Positions 10,000 through 22,412 are shown, counted from the first letter of the stretch. The stretch: DNA of 64,000 nt from Glandiceps talaboti (GCF_964340395.1 NC_135567.1:9117658-9181657); one strand, 5' to 3'. Made by a program: numbers and translations. The notes: generated from the sequence alone by a model not told the origin.

Positions 10000-12600
10000 T
10001 TCAAGTCTACATTTAAACTTAAAAAATATACTTGACTTTAAAAATGAATGGAACATTTCGATGATTATTAGTCTTTTTTAGGAGGTCAAGCCATGCACCG
10101 GCAGTTGAGCCGGTCACTAGGCATCGATTGTGAAGACCGTGTCAAAGTTTGCAAAATTTGTATGACAAAAGATATTGACGATGGGTTTAATTTCATATCA
10201 TTAAGTTTGTTCCTTGGGTCCCCAGTACCACAATGTTAGGGCACATATACACCAGCGTGGTTGTATAGACTGTATTTAAGAAAAAGTCAGGTAATAAGAA
10301 CTTAGTAATAGCTAACTTGTCATTTTTTATATACAAATCATTCACAATAAAATGTATTTCATTAATTACTATAGCATTCATTCCATCTATCTATTGTTTT
10401 TCTGTACCTCTTTGTATTCTATAATTATTTTTGTTTCGCCCGAATTTCTGAAACGTACAGTTTAGGAGAGTGGTCCTAAAAAGCGTATTTATTATTATAT
10501 AACTGTAAAATAAAATAATCAACTTAAAGTGGCCATATGGATGAGGATTTTTCAAACAATTTTATCATGGCTTCCTACTAAAAATATCAACAATAAAAGT
10601 GAAACAACATTGACAATGTTTGTGTTCGTATCTTGATACACGGCAAAAGGCCACAGAAATGTATGAATATGAGTTATACGTACAATAACAGAATTTTACA
10701 TATTTGTTATACTTTCTGAATTCATTGAGTTACAAACAAGGACTTGCCATATGTTGTTTCACATTGATTTTACAAGCAGGAAGTCATGATACAATTGATG
10801 TATGAATAAAAAAAAATAACGAATAAACTAATGTGAAGTTATGTATTTGTGTGTTTCTACTTTCTACCTTACAATGAAGCCAAGTACACTGCTATTGCAT
10901 TTAGGTGATCCTATTGTTCCCTGCTTCTCAATACCCTACCGAACCGATCAAGACAAAATCAACTGCCCTGAATATTTTGCGGAACAGCCCTATCTATGGT
11001 AAAAGAAAAATAAGGTGTCTGGACTGTCTACATCATCTAAAGTCATGGTGTCGGCGACGACAATTGTTCCTGAACAGAGTATTTCCTTACTGATGGAAGC
11101 TATTCAAGTAGGGAGAGAGGCTGAGAACATTCCAATTGTGCAGAAAAGCTGAGAAAGGTCATGTTACCAGGAATCTAATAAAAAGGAAATATATAGTGGG
11201 GAAAGGAGTAGGGGAGAAACATGGACAACAATTTTAAAACTTTTTTTTTTGTAAATCGCCCAAAATGGCATGGATAAAGTAACGAGAAACATAAAAAACA
11301 AATTGGTCACTTTTATACAATTCATGATATTTGACTCTTAGCAATGAAAAAACAAAATGATCTGAGAATATTAAAATCAAAGTATGTATTTGAATGTATA
11401 ATAGTCAATTTACCCTGGCTAGGATTTCACTGTGCGATATGTAGAAATATGTCGTTATATTTAAAGTGAGGTGAAAATACAGCTGTGTTTATGTATCGCT
11501 ACATTATGGATTCATTGGACTGACATGACTGTAACTCTGTCATGATTCTTCCAAATGTATATCACTGGAATGATTAGATAACTGTACGAGTGTATTACTA
11601 CATTTTGGTTTCATAGATATGAATGTTGAATCAAAGTATTCCAGTTAACTTTTGCTTCATACTTAAACTTTAAAACTATTTTCTGATATTGTTTAAAGCT
11701 ACTTCAGTCTTTGTCAAAATATTGACCAATTATTCAGAACACGTCAGCTTAACGCCACCTGACGAATTTATTAAGGGGTCATCGCTGAAGTGTATATCGC
11801 CCTATGTCTCTGCACAGTGATGGTTGTTATACACGGTTGTAGATGGCTTCCTTCAATCCTCGTTCAAAATGTTAGGTTTCTATATCAAGCAAGTCCACTT
11901 TATCAGTGTTGACAATGTTTCCGGTCGGTTCTATGTCTATATATATATGCCCGGAGATTTATGCTTTGAAGGCACCTGGTTACCTATGAAATTCTTGTTG
12001 GTAGTACTCTTCCAGACACCCTAATATGAAATTATTTACATGGTGCCGTGTTAGGCTAGCCTTTGCAAGGAATGTGATAGACAACTTAGCTCAAACTTAT
12101 CATGTCAGCTTTGTCTTTTAGGACACCAGTAATTGCATCATAGTTTTAGTTGGCATGATGCACGTGTTGACGTTGTATGAAGCAACGATTCTGAGCAATG
12201 CTTTTAAAATTTCTTTGATGCAAAGAATCACCACTGATCCCTTGTTTGGTTATTCCTTTTTAACCAATGGGTGACTTTCGATTTTGTGACTGACAGACTA
12301 TGATTTTCACAAATGTAATGTGTTCGATAAAATAGAGTCAATCTGTTGACTTAGACTGAAATTGCTGTCAAAAAATTTCAGGTAACAATTTTTCAAGTTT
12401 GTAATCGGAACAAAAGCTTAATCTAAAAAATTGGATTTCCAAACTGCATTAATTTCTATATGGTCAACGTTTTAACAGTTCTTCCTAGACATACATCTAT
12501 ATGCAAGATTGTCTTCTAATGAATAATGATCCTTGTACATGTCTGTATTACACTATTACATATATTTGAAAGACAGCAACCTGTAAATAATTAATAATGT
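10000..12600. other. Intron of the ankyrin gene, no gene recognised
   Basis: From about 10000 to 11640 I see nothing recognisable. An A/G-rich stretch at about 11140-11260 resembles 58460-58600 and is likely a dispersed repeat. From about 11640 to 12600 the sequence aligns with copy B (23790-24400 and 25349-25640) but shows no conserved frame. The site matching the copy B foldback insertion lies near 12265-12278 and is empty. Confidence 0.5.
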
Positions 12601-12637
12601 TATGTGATGTGATGCAATACCGGAAGAACGCACTCAC

Positions 12638-12742
12638 CTCGTTGGTACCACCATTTATTTCAGACTGTGATTCTAATAACAGCTGCACAACATCGTAGTG
12701 GTTATGGTGACACGCTGCTAATAAAGATGATGTTAACCAATG
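12638..12742 (-). CDS. Ankyrin-repeat gene, cassette A exon 1 (35 codons)
   Basis: A 105-base exon with LLAACHHNHYDVVQLLLESQ and SEIN, a canonical ankyrin repeat (PLxAAxxxxxxxVxxLLxxxxxxN). The acceptor TTCTTTCAG and donor GTGAGTG are strong, and both are phase 0. The partner at 25660-25764 differs at 12 of 35 residues. Changes fall on the beta-turn and first-helix positions that form the binding surface of ankyrin arrays, while the LLAAC and LLLESQ structural positions are kept. It precedes exon 2 at 9815-9916, across a 2.7 kb intron. Confidence 0.82.
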
Positions 12743-14987
12743 CTGAAAGAATTAATACATGTGCATAAATTAGTAATTGATAAAACTGATGATGAGAGAT
12801 GATGAATAGATGATGATTGACATACGTTGTATGTCGCTATATAATAAACATAGAGACAGCCTTACAGTATTTTATGATATGAATTATTTATGACTTTATT
12901 TGACATGACGATACAGTGATCATTTCAATGGCCACACTACACTAAAACAAGGTTGGAATATTACAAGGAAAATCCGGCCTAAAGCAATTTTAACCTAAAC
13001 AGTCTCGTACATAATTGATTAACGTGTTGACATGAAACACTTTATATGAAACTCTCACTTGAGGGATTAAATACAAGCCTCTAATGACAACACTCTCAGA
13101 TACTAGTAGCACTCAATGCCAGACATATTGTTATGAACTTTTATTAGATCAATTTATAATATGATAGTATCACTCATAGCATAGAAACAAAGATTTTCTT
13201 TAAATATGAATATCACAGCTCTATCCCTGTGTCTCGGATTTGAACAAATATCTGCTGACGTTTCTCATGTAATCGTTGTGTAGAGCGCCTTCAATTAATC
13301 TTGCCTCTATACTTGTGTTGTTAATGATGTGCTTTGAATTACATACATATGTTTTTATCACCCAGCTGCGTGTATTTTCAAATTCCTGCATATCTACCCT
13401 TCATGTGTAATCATTTCATCATAATCTTACTGTTTATAGTATTTATGAACACCTTCTATTTTGTGTACATCCCACCCGCCCATCCACCCACCCAACCACA
13501 CACCCAGAACCGCAAACACATGGTGTCATTGTAAATGTTAACGTCTCTAGAGACTTCTGGCTTCCAACGTAAGTTTTAGAAAAGACATTATTTAAAAACT
13601 GTATTTCATAACTTATGTTATACATGAGAAATACATGTAACAGATCTGATTTGATCGAAGCTGGGTCAGCTGTAAACATATATTATGATTAAAATAAGTT
13701 CCCCCTTCTTCTGAGTTTAACTAAGTAATTGTGTCTGAATTGTTATCGTTAGCTGTAGTGATAATTATACTGTAGAGTGAAATCATAATCGTTAAATGAT
13801 TACATGGGTAGAAGAAGACTGTAAACTTAAATTGTTTCTTTCTAGTTAGTATGTACTATTTATTGTTTCCTTCATATACACTGTTGGAACGAACATCCCC
13901 CATTTTTTTTTTTTTTTTAGACATATACACTTTCAGGGTTACGATCGCGTCTTGACACTTTTATCAAATCTTTAAGATCAGCAGCACTTGTAGTAGTATG
14001 ATAAAGTAGATACGAGACGATGTATGTGGTATGAACAGGAACATTGACTTTCTTCATCAAAGCCCGAGTTCGGCCTTGACGACCTCCATCCAAGGTCAGA
14101 GCCAGCTTTCGACTAAATTAAATTTTACAAATCACTTTACAGGAAAACTTGGAATGTCTATTGTCTAAACATGACTATATGCTAATTACGTGAATTTGAA
14201 ACAAAGGGGCGCCTTGAGGACAGTTGTTTTCGAGGCAAACGATCTTTTAAAATACTAAACATGTAGAGTCACGATATTCTTCCGTCTTAGCTAAAATGTG
14301 ATGCCCTCATCACTAAACCATCTTATATTCTCAGTAAAAAATGATAGCAATATCTATTGAAACGAGATGGCGTAAATTTATAAAAACACGTCTAAATTAT
14401 TGTCCTGACACCCATGTCAGCTATTGCAATAATAAGATTCTCTCCAACTCGGTGTTTGGCGACATGTATAAACAGTGTCATGTCTGAACCCAAACACGGT
14501 TGCTAGACATATTTCCACACGTGTCTAATATATAATTACTTGCCTATTCATCCCGTTATTCTCTTTACAATATAGTTCACCATTTTGTTGTTGCCGCGGG
14601 CATGGTCTTGTTAGGTATATCTGCATACATTTATTGAATCTTTATTAATTTGCCAATTAAAACAATGTTATCTGTGTAATGAACACCACCAATTGGCTAT
14701 TGCTATAGGAATGGTACCGTTGCTAGGCATAATTGAATACATTTTCGAATGCTTATTACCTTATTAATGTTTCTAATTATCTTTGACATGCTTCATCATT
14801 CACTGTTCCTAAGGCTGCGTTCATGGTTGTGAGACTCAGTTCAGTCAAACTATTTTGAACAATGACTGTAGAATAACGCCTCCAAAAAGGTTATGCCCCA
14901 TACTTCACCATGTATTTTGAGAGGTTTTTATATTTAAAATTGAGATTTTTACTTCATTAAGGAAGGTTATCCTTACGGGATTAAAAG

Positions 14988-15367
14988 TATATGTGTATGT
15001 GTATGTGTATGTGTGTGTGTGTGTGTGCGTGTATGTATGTATGTATGTATGTATGTATGTATGTATGTATGTATGTATGTCTGTATGTATGTATGTATGT
15101 ATGTATGTATGTATGTATGTATGTATGTATGTATGTATGTATGTCTGTCTGTCTGTCTGTATGTATGTCTGTCTGTCTGTCTGTCTGCCTATGTATGTAT
15201 GTATGTATGTATGTATGTATGTATGTATGTATGTATGTATGCATGTATGCATGTATGTATGTATGTATGTATGTCTGAATGTATGTATGTATGTATGTAT
15301 GTATGTATGTATGTATGTATGTATGTATGTATGTATGTATGTATGTATGTATGTATGTGTGTGTGTC
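14988..15367. repeat. (ATGT)n tetranucleotide microsatellite
   Basis: About 380 bp of GTAT/GTCT tetramers with a GT start. It produces spurious Cys-Met-Tyr-Val ORFs. It lies between duplication copies A and B. Confidence 0.97.
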
Positions 15368-15459
15368 CTTAAATTGGCTTGCTCTATTCCAAAGAAAGTT
15401 GATGCATATATTGTTTAGGGTGATGGCTAGAACTGATAAACATAATTATATATATATAT

Positions 15460-15690
15460 TAATGAGCTAATTGCATAATTAATGGTTTTGGGTAATTAGG
15501 CTACTTATTAAGAATGAAGCTTCAAATTCAGCATAATATGGTATATACATTGATGATAACAAAGTTCATGTTTCATGTAAAGCTTTTAATTTCAATGACT
15601 TATTTGCATAATCAACAGGCTATATATTAAGAGTGCAAGCTTTAAGTTCTGTATAATTTGGTACATACATTCATGATACCAAGGAGCACA
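15460..15690 (+). repeat. Dispersed AT-rich repeat, two units
   Basis: Two units with TTGCATAATTAATGGTTT and ATTTGCATAATCAA cores and CATACATTGATGATAAC tails, at the left edge of copy B. Confidence 0.65.
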
Positions 15691-15745
15691 AAATGTAATG
15701 CACAAACACATATGAAAGTTTTTTTTAGAATATGTCACTACTTAC

Positions 15746-15826
15746 CTTGTCAGGTATATCACAGTGTACAGTGATGTAAACCAATAAATCAACCATTTCA
15801 TCAAAGCTCCATCCTTCAAAGTGTTC
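15746..15826 (-). CDS. Ankyrin-repeat gene, cassette B exon 4 (27 codons)
   Basis: An 81-base exon ending DEMVDLLVYITVHCDIPDK, the second helix and tip of an ankyrin repeat. Acceptor TATTAG, donor GTAAGT, phase 0 at both ends. Its EMVDLL is closer to the ankyrin consensus than the GEMSDLL of copy A. If A and B are one transcription unit, this exon joins directly in frame to the exon at 12638-12742. The seam DIPDK plus HWLTSSLLAAC has correct ankyrin spacing. Confidence 0.78.
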
Positions 15827-16254
15827 CTAATAGATAAATTAGTAGTATACTCTTAGACTGTTAGAGGATCTCGCGTCGTCAAACATGAAGTTAATATATC
15901 CATTGAAAATGCGTTTATCAAAAGTGATTATAGCAAGTGTTTCCATACCCTTACAATCGAGTTAGAACAGAATGGTCTCAACCAAACCCAACTTAAAGGT
16001 TTTTCCAAAAGTACTGACTATTTTCATTTAAATGTTTGCAATACTCCATAAATTGTACTGTTGGTATGGACAGTATCTTTGTTACTGGGTCAATTATGTC
16101 AAAGTTGTGACAGTGTATAAACTAGCCCAACAATCCATACACTAGCCCAACCATCCATCTTGTTATTTTTTGCAATATATGTAATCATTTCAGTTTTGCT
16201 GTGGGAGTGATCTGTTTTGCTAGGCAGATTTGCATTCACTTTGTTGATGTTTAT

Positions 16255-16510
16255 TTACTTGCCTAACGGTCCTTATTTTCATCAATGAACTCTTTCAATA
16301 ATTAATGGTTTTCGGTAATTAGGTTATATATGAAGAGGCATGATTTAAGTTTTGTATACATTAGTACATACATTCATGATACCAGGTTGCATATCTCGTA
16401 CAGCTTTTTGATGTAATTCTTAATTCTAAAGTCATTTGCATAATTAATGATTTTCAGTAACTAGACTGCATCTCAAGAATGCACACTGTAAACATAATAC
16501 ATTGATAGTA
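16255..16510 (+). repeat. Dispersed AT-rich repeat copies
   Basis: Near-identical counterpart of 2640-2900. Confidence 0.65.
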
Positions 16511-16529
16511 ACAATATAAATAATCTCTT

Positions 16530-17265
16530 CTCAGGCTTCACCAACGCAATATAAAAAAATTCAACTCATTCTGAACACCTCGCCTCGTTTTATTACCAGA
16601 ATAAAGAAACATGATCACATCACCGATGTTTTACATAATCTCAATTGGCTTCCAATAACCGAACAGATAACATTCAAGATCCGACTGCTGACTTATCGCG
16701 TCCTCAATGGTACCACCCCCTTCATATATGCGTAATCAGCACACAGTGTGTAAACCAACCCGCTGCTTTCGTTCTAGTAATCAAAAGCAACTAATAGTAC
16801 TAAGAGGTGCATCAAATTCCTTTGGATGTCGCGCTTTCTACTACGTTGTATCGAAGCCTTGGAACGATATCCCATGTCACATCAGACATTGCAATGCACA
16901 TCAATTGTTATTTTAAAGTTGCAATAAGGTTTACAGTATGTAATCTAAATTGTATTACTCTTACAAACATTTTTTTGAGATTTGTTTTACATGTCTATCT
17001 TAGTCTAAACCCACATTTTAAATCATTGTTATCGTTATTTACTCATTTAAAGCTTTTTACATTTATTCAGACAATGTTTCTGAACTTTTCTTTTTATCTT
17101 TTTTTCAGCAATGTCTTTATCCTTTCTTAGTGCAGTGCATTTTGTTTTATTCGTGTTTTTTTCATTATCTTCTCTTCTATGAAGCGCCAGTGAACAGTCA
17201 TTGATATATGGCGCTATATATATTGTATTTTTATCATTATCATTAACAACGTTTATGTGCCACAT
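16530..17265 (+). mobile_element. LINE 3' end fragment, copy B
   Basis: Same 5'-truncated, frameshifted LINE tail as 2915-3645. The 69-codon C-terminal frame (16707-16916) is identical to that of copy A at the protein level. Its identity is much higher than that of the neighbouring exons. Confidence 0.85.
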
Positions 17266-17269
17266 AAAG

Positions 17270-17480
17270 TAGCTTGTAGTTGTAATGACTAATTTGCATA
17301 ATTAATGCTTTTCAGTAATTAGGCTAAATCTTAATAATGCAAGTATAAAATTCAATATAATGTACTGCATACATCAACCATAACAAAGTCCACAACTTCT
17401 AAAAAGCTTTGCCATGTAGCTTTTAGTTTTAATGATCATTTGCATAATTAAAAATAATTGTCAGTAATTAGGACAGACAA
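17270..17480 (+). repeat. Dispersed AT-rich repeat, two tandem units
   Basis: Counterpart of 3650-3870 with a few base differences. Confidence 0.65.
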
Positions 17481-17664
17481 GTCATCGTTGAAATTTCACC
17501 CTGGAAGTATGGGGCTATGAGAATTGATAGGATAAATGTGAGTGACAGGTCATACACAATGGTTCACGACAAGCAAAATGTAAATAAACTGTCGGAGGAA
17601 AAAGACATTGTGTAGTAATAGACAATAGACTCTCTTTTTTAAATCACTAGTCTACTAAGATAAA

Positions 17665-18783
17665 CAAGGCTAACCAAATCATGGGAGTAATAAGTAAAAC
17701 ATATCCTAATTTGGATACAAGTACATTTGGATTGCTGTACAATACTCTGGTTCGGTCCCCACACTGAGTATGCAATCAGGTGTGGGCTCACATCTCACTA
17801 AACATATCAAGGTTATTGAAAATGTTCAGCAACGGGATACAAAGCTTATTCCGGGCTACAAGGTTCTGCCTTATGAGGAGCTTTTGAGACTAAATTTGCA
17901 AACCTTAGGATATCACTTTACGGAGATGTGATTGACTTCCTTAAAATTGCAAGTAAGACATTCGACCCAGAGGGCACTCGTATAAACTTTTCAAGGAGCA
18001 TACTAGATTGGACAAACGAAAACACTTTGTTTTGTGCATAAAAGTGTTAATACTAGGAATAATCTGCCACAGTATGCTGTTTCAGCATCAACTGTTCAGT
18101 CCTATTAGCGACGACTTGATAAACTCTCAGAAGAATTACCATATAAGTTTGATATTGACTCTCAACCAATCACTTTAGACATCACCTTGCACTCAAAGCA
18201 TTGCATGGACGACGGCGATCTGACAAGACTGAAACAATAATGTCTGGTTTGACCCCACATTGAGTATGCAGTCAAATGTGTGGTCTACATCTCACTGAAC
18301 ATGTTAATGTTATTAAAAATGTTTAGCCACGTGTTACAAAGCTTAATCCAGGCTACAAGGTTGTGCAATATGAGGAGCGGTTGAGATGACTAAATCGGCA
18401 AACCTTAGGATATCAACTTAGGGAGATGTGATTGACTTGCTTAAAAAAAATTGCAACCATGACATACGACCCAGACTTGTCAGATTTGATCAGGTTCAAC
18501 ATTGGTGCAACTAGAGGACACGTACAAAGCTTTCAAGGAGCATACTAGCGAAACGAAAACAGTCTTTTTGTGCATAGAAGTGTGGTAATACTAGGAACAG
18601 TCTGCAAAAGTCTGCAGATTCAGCGTCAACTGTTCAGTCCTATTAGCGACGACTTGATAAATTCTCAGAAGAATTAGCATATAAGTTTGATATTGACTCT
18701 CAACCAATCACTTTAGACATCATCATGCACTCAAAGCATTACATGGATGACGACGATCTGACAAGACTGAAACAATAATGTAT
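17665..18783 (+). mobile_element. Two tandem LINE C-terminal fragments, copy B
   Basis: Same head-to-tail pair as 4045-5170, with units at about 17665-18240 and 18241-18783. All frames are broken. A short segment present at the end of the copy A pair (about 5172-5310) is missing here. Confidence 0.75.
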
Positions 18784-18939
18784 AAGGTTTTGCATACCAA
18801 GAACAGCAGTTCATTAACACGTGGATGTCAAGGAATAACAGCACATATTTAAAGATTGATCGCCTTTCTACTTACTACGTCAACAAATTGTGCACCTTCA
18901 TTATCTTGATACGAATATATTTTCCATAAATATTCATAC

Positions 18940-18984
18940 CTTTTTCTTATATTTCTTCAATACATCTTCAAGAAAAGTGCTTCC
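18940..18984 (-). CDS. Ankyrin-repeat gene, cassette B exon 3 (15-codon microexon)
   Basis: A 45-base exon reading GSTFLEDVLKKYKKK with acceptor TTTTGCAG and donor GTATGA, phase 0 on both sides. It provides the first helix of the third repeat of the cassette and a lysine-rich loop. The two copies are more alike here than in any other exon (one residue differs). Confidence 0.75.
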
Positions 18985-19019
18985 CTGCAAAATGTATAGA
19001 AAGAAGCATTGTTAAATTA

Positions 19020-19290
19020 TTGTGCATGAATCGTTTGCATAATTAATGATTTTCAGTAGCTAGTCTATATTTCAAGAGTGCAACCTGCAAACCCAACATA
19101 ATTATGTACATACATTGACGATAAGAATGTGACATATAAAGTTTGAAAATGTAGCTTTTATTGTTATTGACTCATTTGCATAACTGATATTTTTTAGTTA
19201 TTAGGCTAAACTTTAAGAATGAACCTTTCCAATTTAATATCATTTACTACATACATCAACTATAACAGTGCACAGCTTCTAAAAAGATGC
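19020..19290 (+). repeat. Dispersed AT-rich repeat copies
   Basis: Units with the TTTGCATAATTAATGATTTT core. Counterpart of 5540-5800. Confidence 0.6.
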
Positions 19291-19724
19291 ACATAGTTTC
19301 AATGACGTCTCACCCATCGGTTACCCTCTTTCATGTCGGATAGAGCATGCCTATGAGGGCAGAGAGACATAACAAGATGTATCTCACAGCCTACGTCTGT
19401 TGTAAATCACATTGAAACAAATACAGACACGGATTGGTCGCAAATAAAATAATACGTTGTTTTTTCCTCACTGTGGACACACACAAACATCACTGTCAAA
19501 TGAAGCAAGATAGATTCAAACTGTTCATTTATAATTCACAATGAGATATAATATTATCTTATATAAATTATGTGTTATCCATGTTTGTAATGTCTTTTTA
19601 TCAATTGTAATCCTCAACTATTTCTGCTCTTATTTACTTTTTAGGACGCATGTTCAGATGATAATCATTACTTTACTATGTGTCTGAATTAAATGTTACA
19701 GAATTGTGTTTACTAAAATGGATC

Positions 19725-19728
19725 TTAA
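19725..19728. other. Empty TTAA target site matching the copy A transposon
   Basis: The flanks GGATC and ATAAGCTTTTGATGG are continuous here through one TTAA. In copy A the same flanks are separated by 2203 bp plus a second TTAA. Confidence 0.88.
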
Positions 19729-19883
19729 ATAAGCTTTTGATGGTGTTAATAACTGTATACATTTTATAGCCCATCCACGCTCCTGTAAATTTGGATTTTC
19801 AACAGCTTAGCCAGTGGTGGTACTGTTCCACTGAACGTTTTTGTTGTTGCTTTTGACATAAATCAATAGCTGATCTGACTGTG

Positions 19884-20281
19884 ATGTGCTGTACTGTAGT
19901 GCATTGTACTGTACTGTACTGTACTGCACTACACTGTACTGTACTGTACTGTACTGTACTGTACTGTACTGTACTGCACTGCACTGTACTGTACTGTACT
20001 GTACTGTAATGTACTGTGCTGTACTGTACTGTACTGCACTGCACTGTACTGTACTGTACTGTACTGTGCTGTACTGGTCTGTACTGCACTGTACTGTACA
20101 GTACTGTACTGAACTGTACTGTACTGCACTGCACTGCACTGCACTGTACTGTACTGTACTGTAGTGTACTGTACTGTACTACACTGCACTGCACTGTACT
20201 GTACTGTACTGTACTATACTATACTGTACTGTACTGTACTGTACTGTACTGTACTGTACTGTACTGTACTGTACTGTACTA
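19884..20281. repeat. (ACTGT)n pentanucleotide array, copy B
   Basis: About 400 bp of ACTGT/ACTGC pentamers at the paralogous position of 8601-9090. It is more regular than copy A, especially in the last 80 bp. Confidence 0.95.
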
Positions 20282-20951
20282 AGGACCAAATTAATTAGCC
20301 CCTTGCCAATCCCTATATCGCACTTGTGAATTTTCATGATAATTTCTGAGACAAACGTTAAATACCAAAAAATAGCAAGCAAATCGCAGAAAGGTAGATT
20401 GATGATGACCATTGTGATTGAACATTTAAAAATGATAACAAATCCAAGTCCTTGGTAGAGAACACTGGGAGTGCCGTCTACCCTCCTTATATGAGACATA
20501 TGCTGATATCATGTGATCAATTAATTAATGTGCTAAGTTATATTGTATTCGCCATAATTATGTACCGATTGCTCATAATAGGCAGGGCAAAACATCAATT
20601 GAATTCTCCTAAAAATTCTCCTAAATAGTTGACATAACTTTCTCCGGATTGATTCCATTTTTAACTTCAGTTAAGATATCAGCATTTCAAAATATGAAAT
20701 TTCTCTACGTTGAATATGAAAATAGAAACAACAAACCAGGGTGAAGACTGTTAGATTTATGTGGTAGATTAGTATACCCGTGGATTAAATATACACATAT
20801 ATGTTAACTATTGATAAATGATATTTCAGTGTATTAACAATAAGGCATTTGTGAGTTTCAAACGATAACGTACTTGAATTGATGCAACTAGTAGATGTTG
20901 TTACTTGTTTTAGACAAAAGTTGTAAACTTGTACTTGTGCTTTATTATTAC

Positions 20952-21053
20952 CTTAACTTTCTTGTTGATGTCAGCGTGATGGTCAATAAGTAATTTAACC
21001 AGTGGTAATGATGGACGTCCGTCATACACAGCATTTCTAAACACATCACCATA
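20952..21053 (-). CDS. Ankyrin-repeat gene, cassette B exon 2 (34 codons)
   Basis: A 102-base exon with VFRNAVYDGRPSLPLVKLL and DHHADIN, a complete ankyrin repeat. Acceptor AAAG, donor GTAATA, phase 0. It follows the exon at 25660-25764 across a 4.6 kb intron. The paralogue at 9815-9916 differs by seven bases, none synonymous. A decayed relative of this exon lies about 130 bp away at 21186-21249. Confidence 0.78.
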
Positions 21054-21185
21054 CTTTAAATGAATCATAGCAAAAAACACATAATTAGTAAATACATTAT
21101 AACTAAACACATAAATACAAAGTATACAGTTACTTTACACTGTACATGAACTATATTAACATTCACATAACTTATGTAAGTGATA

Positions 21186-21249
21186 ATCAATCAGTCTGTG
21201 TTTAATAAGTAACTTAACCAGTGATAACAATGGTCGCCCTCTTTTCAAA
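21186..21249 (-). pseudogene. Relic of the ankyrin exon 2
   Basis: A frame reads GRPLLSLVKLLIKHRLIDY, aligning to GRPSLPLVKLLIDHHADIN of exon 2. A stop lies shortly upstream and I see no usable acceptor or donor at the expected ends. It looks like a decayed tandem duplicate of the exon. Confidence 0.55.
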
Positions 21250-22375
21250 TATTTGCATTATACTCTAGGATAGTACACATACGAGTAAACTAATAATATA
21301 TAGTTGTAACTAATAATCTAAATATAAACATCCTACCAATAAATACACATTTAACGAACTATTAATGATAAATCAACATTTTACGAGATGATTGGAAAAT
21401 CAAGACCATCAAGTGAACGTATTTCACTATGTGTAAAATGAAAATAAATGTATCTGAATACATTCCTGTATCCATGAAATGATTTTATGTATTTTAATTG
21501 CAGAACAAAAAGTGTCAATTCGTCCGAACATCTACTTTCAATTAGTCGTCATCAAAATTAAACAATTTATTAGTATAGATTTGTATATGCCTTTATGACA
21601 CGTACATAGTTAAAACATCACTTGCTTTTATGTAAGTGTTTATCACATATATGTAAATAACTAAACAGGTATAATCTACATTAATTGTAATAAATACACA
21701 TGTGTTCTTCGCCTGTTTGTTCTGTACTCATTTGAAGCTTCAAATCTCAATACATAGAATCATAAAAATTATATTTTCTTTCCGTGTGTGCATAAATCGA
21801 CAAGAAATAAAACGATGTTTTGATTCCCCTATCTACAAAACTGTCATATATTTCAACTCATTACATTTCACCTTATCGTTTTCTCTCTTTCTATGCTCAA
21901 ATCCAGTTTTTATGTAATAATCACAATATCTCATTCATTTCTATGTCTACTGTTCAGTTACAATACTAGACAAGTAGGATTTTTCAAACCGGGCTTGAAA
22001 TATCAAGCAAATTTTTGAGGTCACATGACTACGCTAAATTACTTATCCTGATAGTTTACTTAGGTGTGACTTGTTTTGTTTCAGTAACTTTTGTTGCGAA
22101 GTTGAAAAAATGTATTTTCAAGTAGCCCGCGCTAGACAACCTCTTTAAAGCAGAGCTACGCGTAAGAATAATGGAAAACCTGGCATAGAGGAAACATGTT
22201 GTAGACTTGGATGAAACACATGTAAACAATGATAGGAGCTCCATAGTTGGATAGTGTCAGGATCACAACAATGTTTGGCAAATGTTTCACGAAGAACATA
22301 ACATTTGTTACTTACGCATGACACCAGGAATCGTCTATCAAATTCACATAGCATTTGTTACAGAAAGGTTTGCAT

Positions 22376-22412
22376 GTAATTTTTTTTTCGGGGGGTGGGG
22401 GTGGGGGGGCGA
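22376..22412 (+). repeat. T-run followed by G-rich tract
   Basis: A run of T, then several G-runs of 5-7 separated by single T (about 22390-22411). This could form a G-quadruplex. It lies within the copy B-specific intron stretch. Confidence 0.6.

Larger units (their letters stand above)
2060..13900. repeat. Segmental duplication copy A
   Basis: Copy A of a large direct duplication whose partner is about 15690-26700. Matching landmarks are 2115/15746 (27-codon exon), 3092/16707 (LINE tail), 5466/18940 (15-codon exon), 8601/19884 (ACTGT array), 9815/20952 (34-codon exon), 11700/23830 (shared intron) and 12638/25660 (35-codon exon). The offset changes between 11.1 and 13.6 kb because of copy-specific insertions, including the 2.2 kb TTAA element in A. 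The left end is blurred by LINE insertions. The right end fades near a poly-T at about 13900. Confidence 0.9.

Noticed and set aside
14905-15470. Open frames of Cys-Met-Tyr-Val and His-Thr-Tyr-Ile
   Set aside because: Product of the ATGT tetranucleotide microsatellite, not a protein.
19799-20282. Several open frames over the copy B pentamer array
   Set aside because: Same cause as in copy A; no codon structure other than the repeat.
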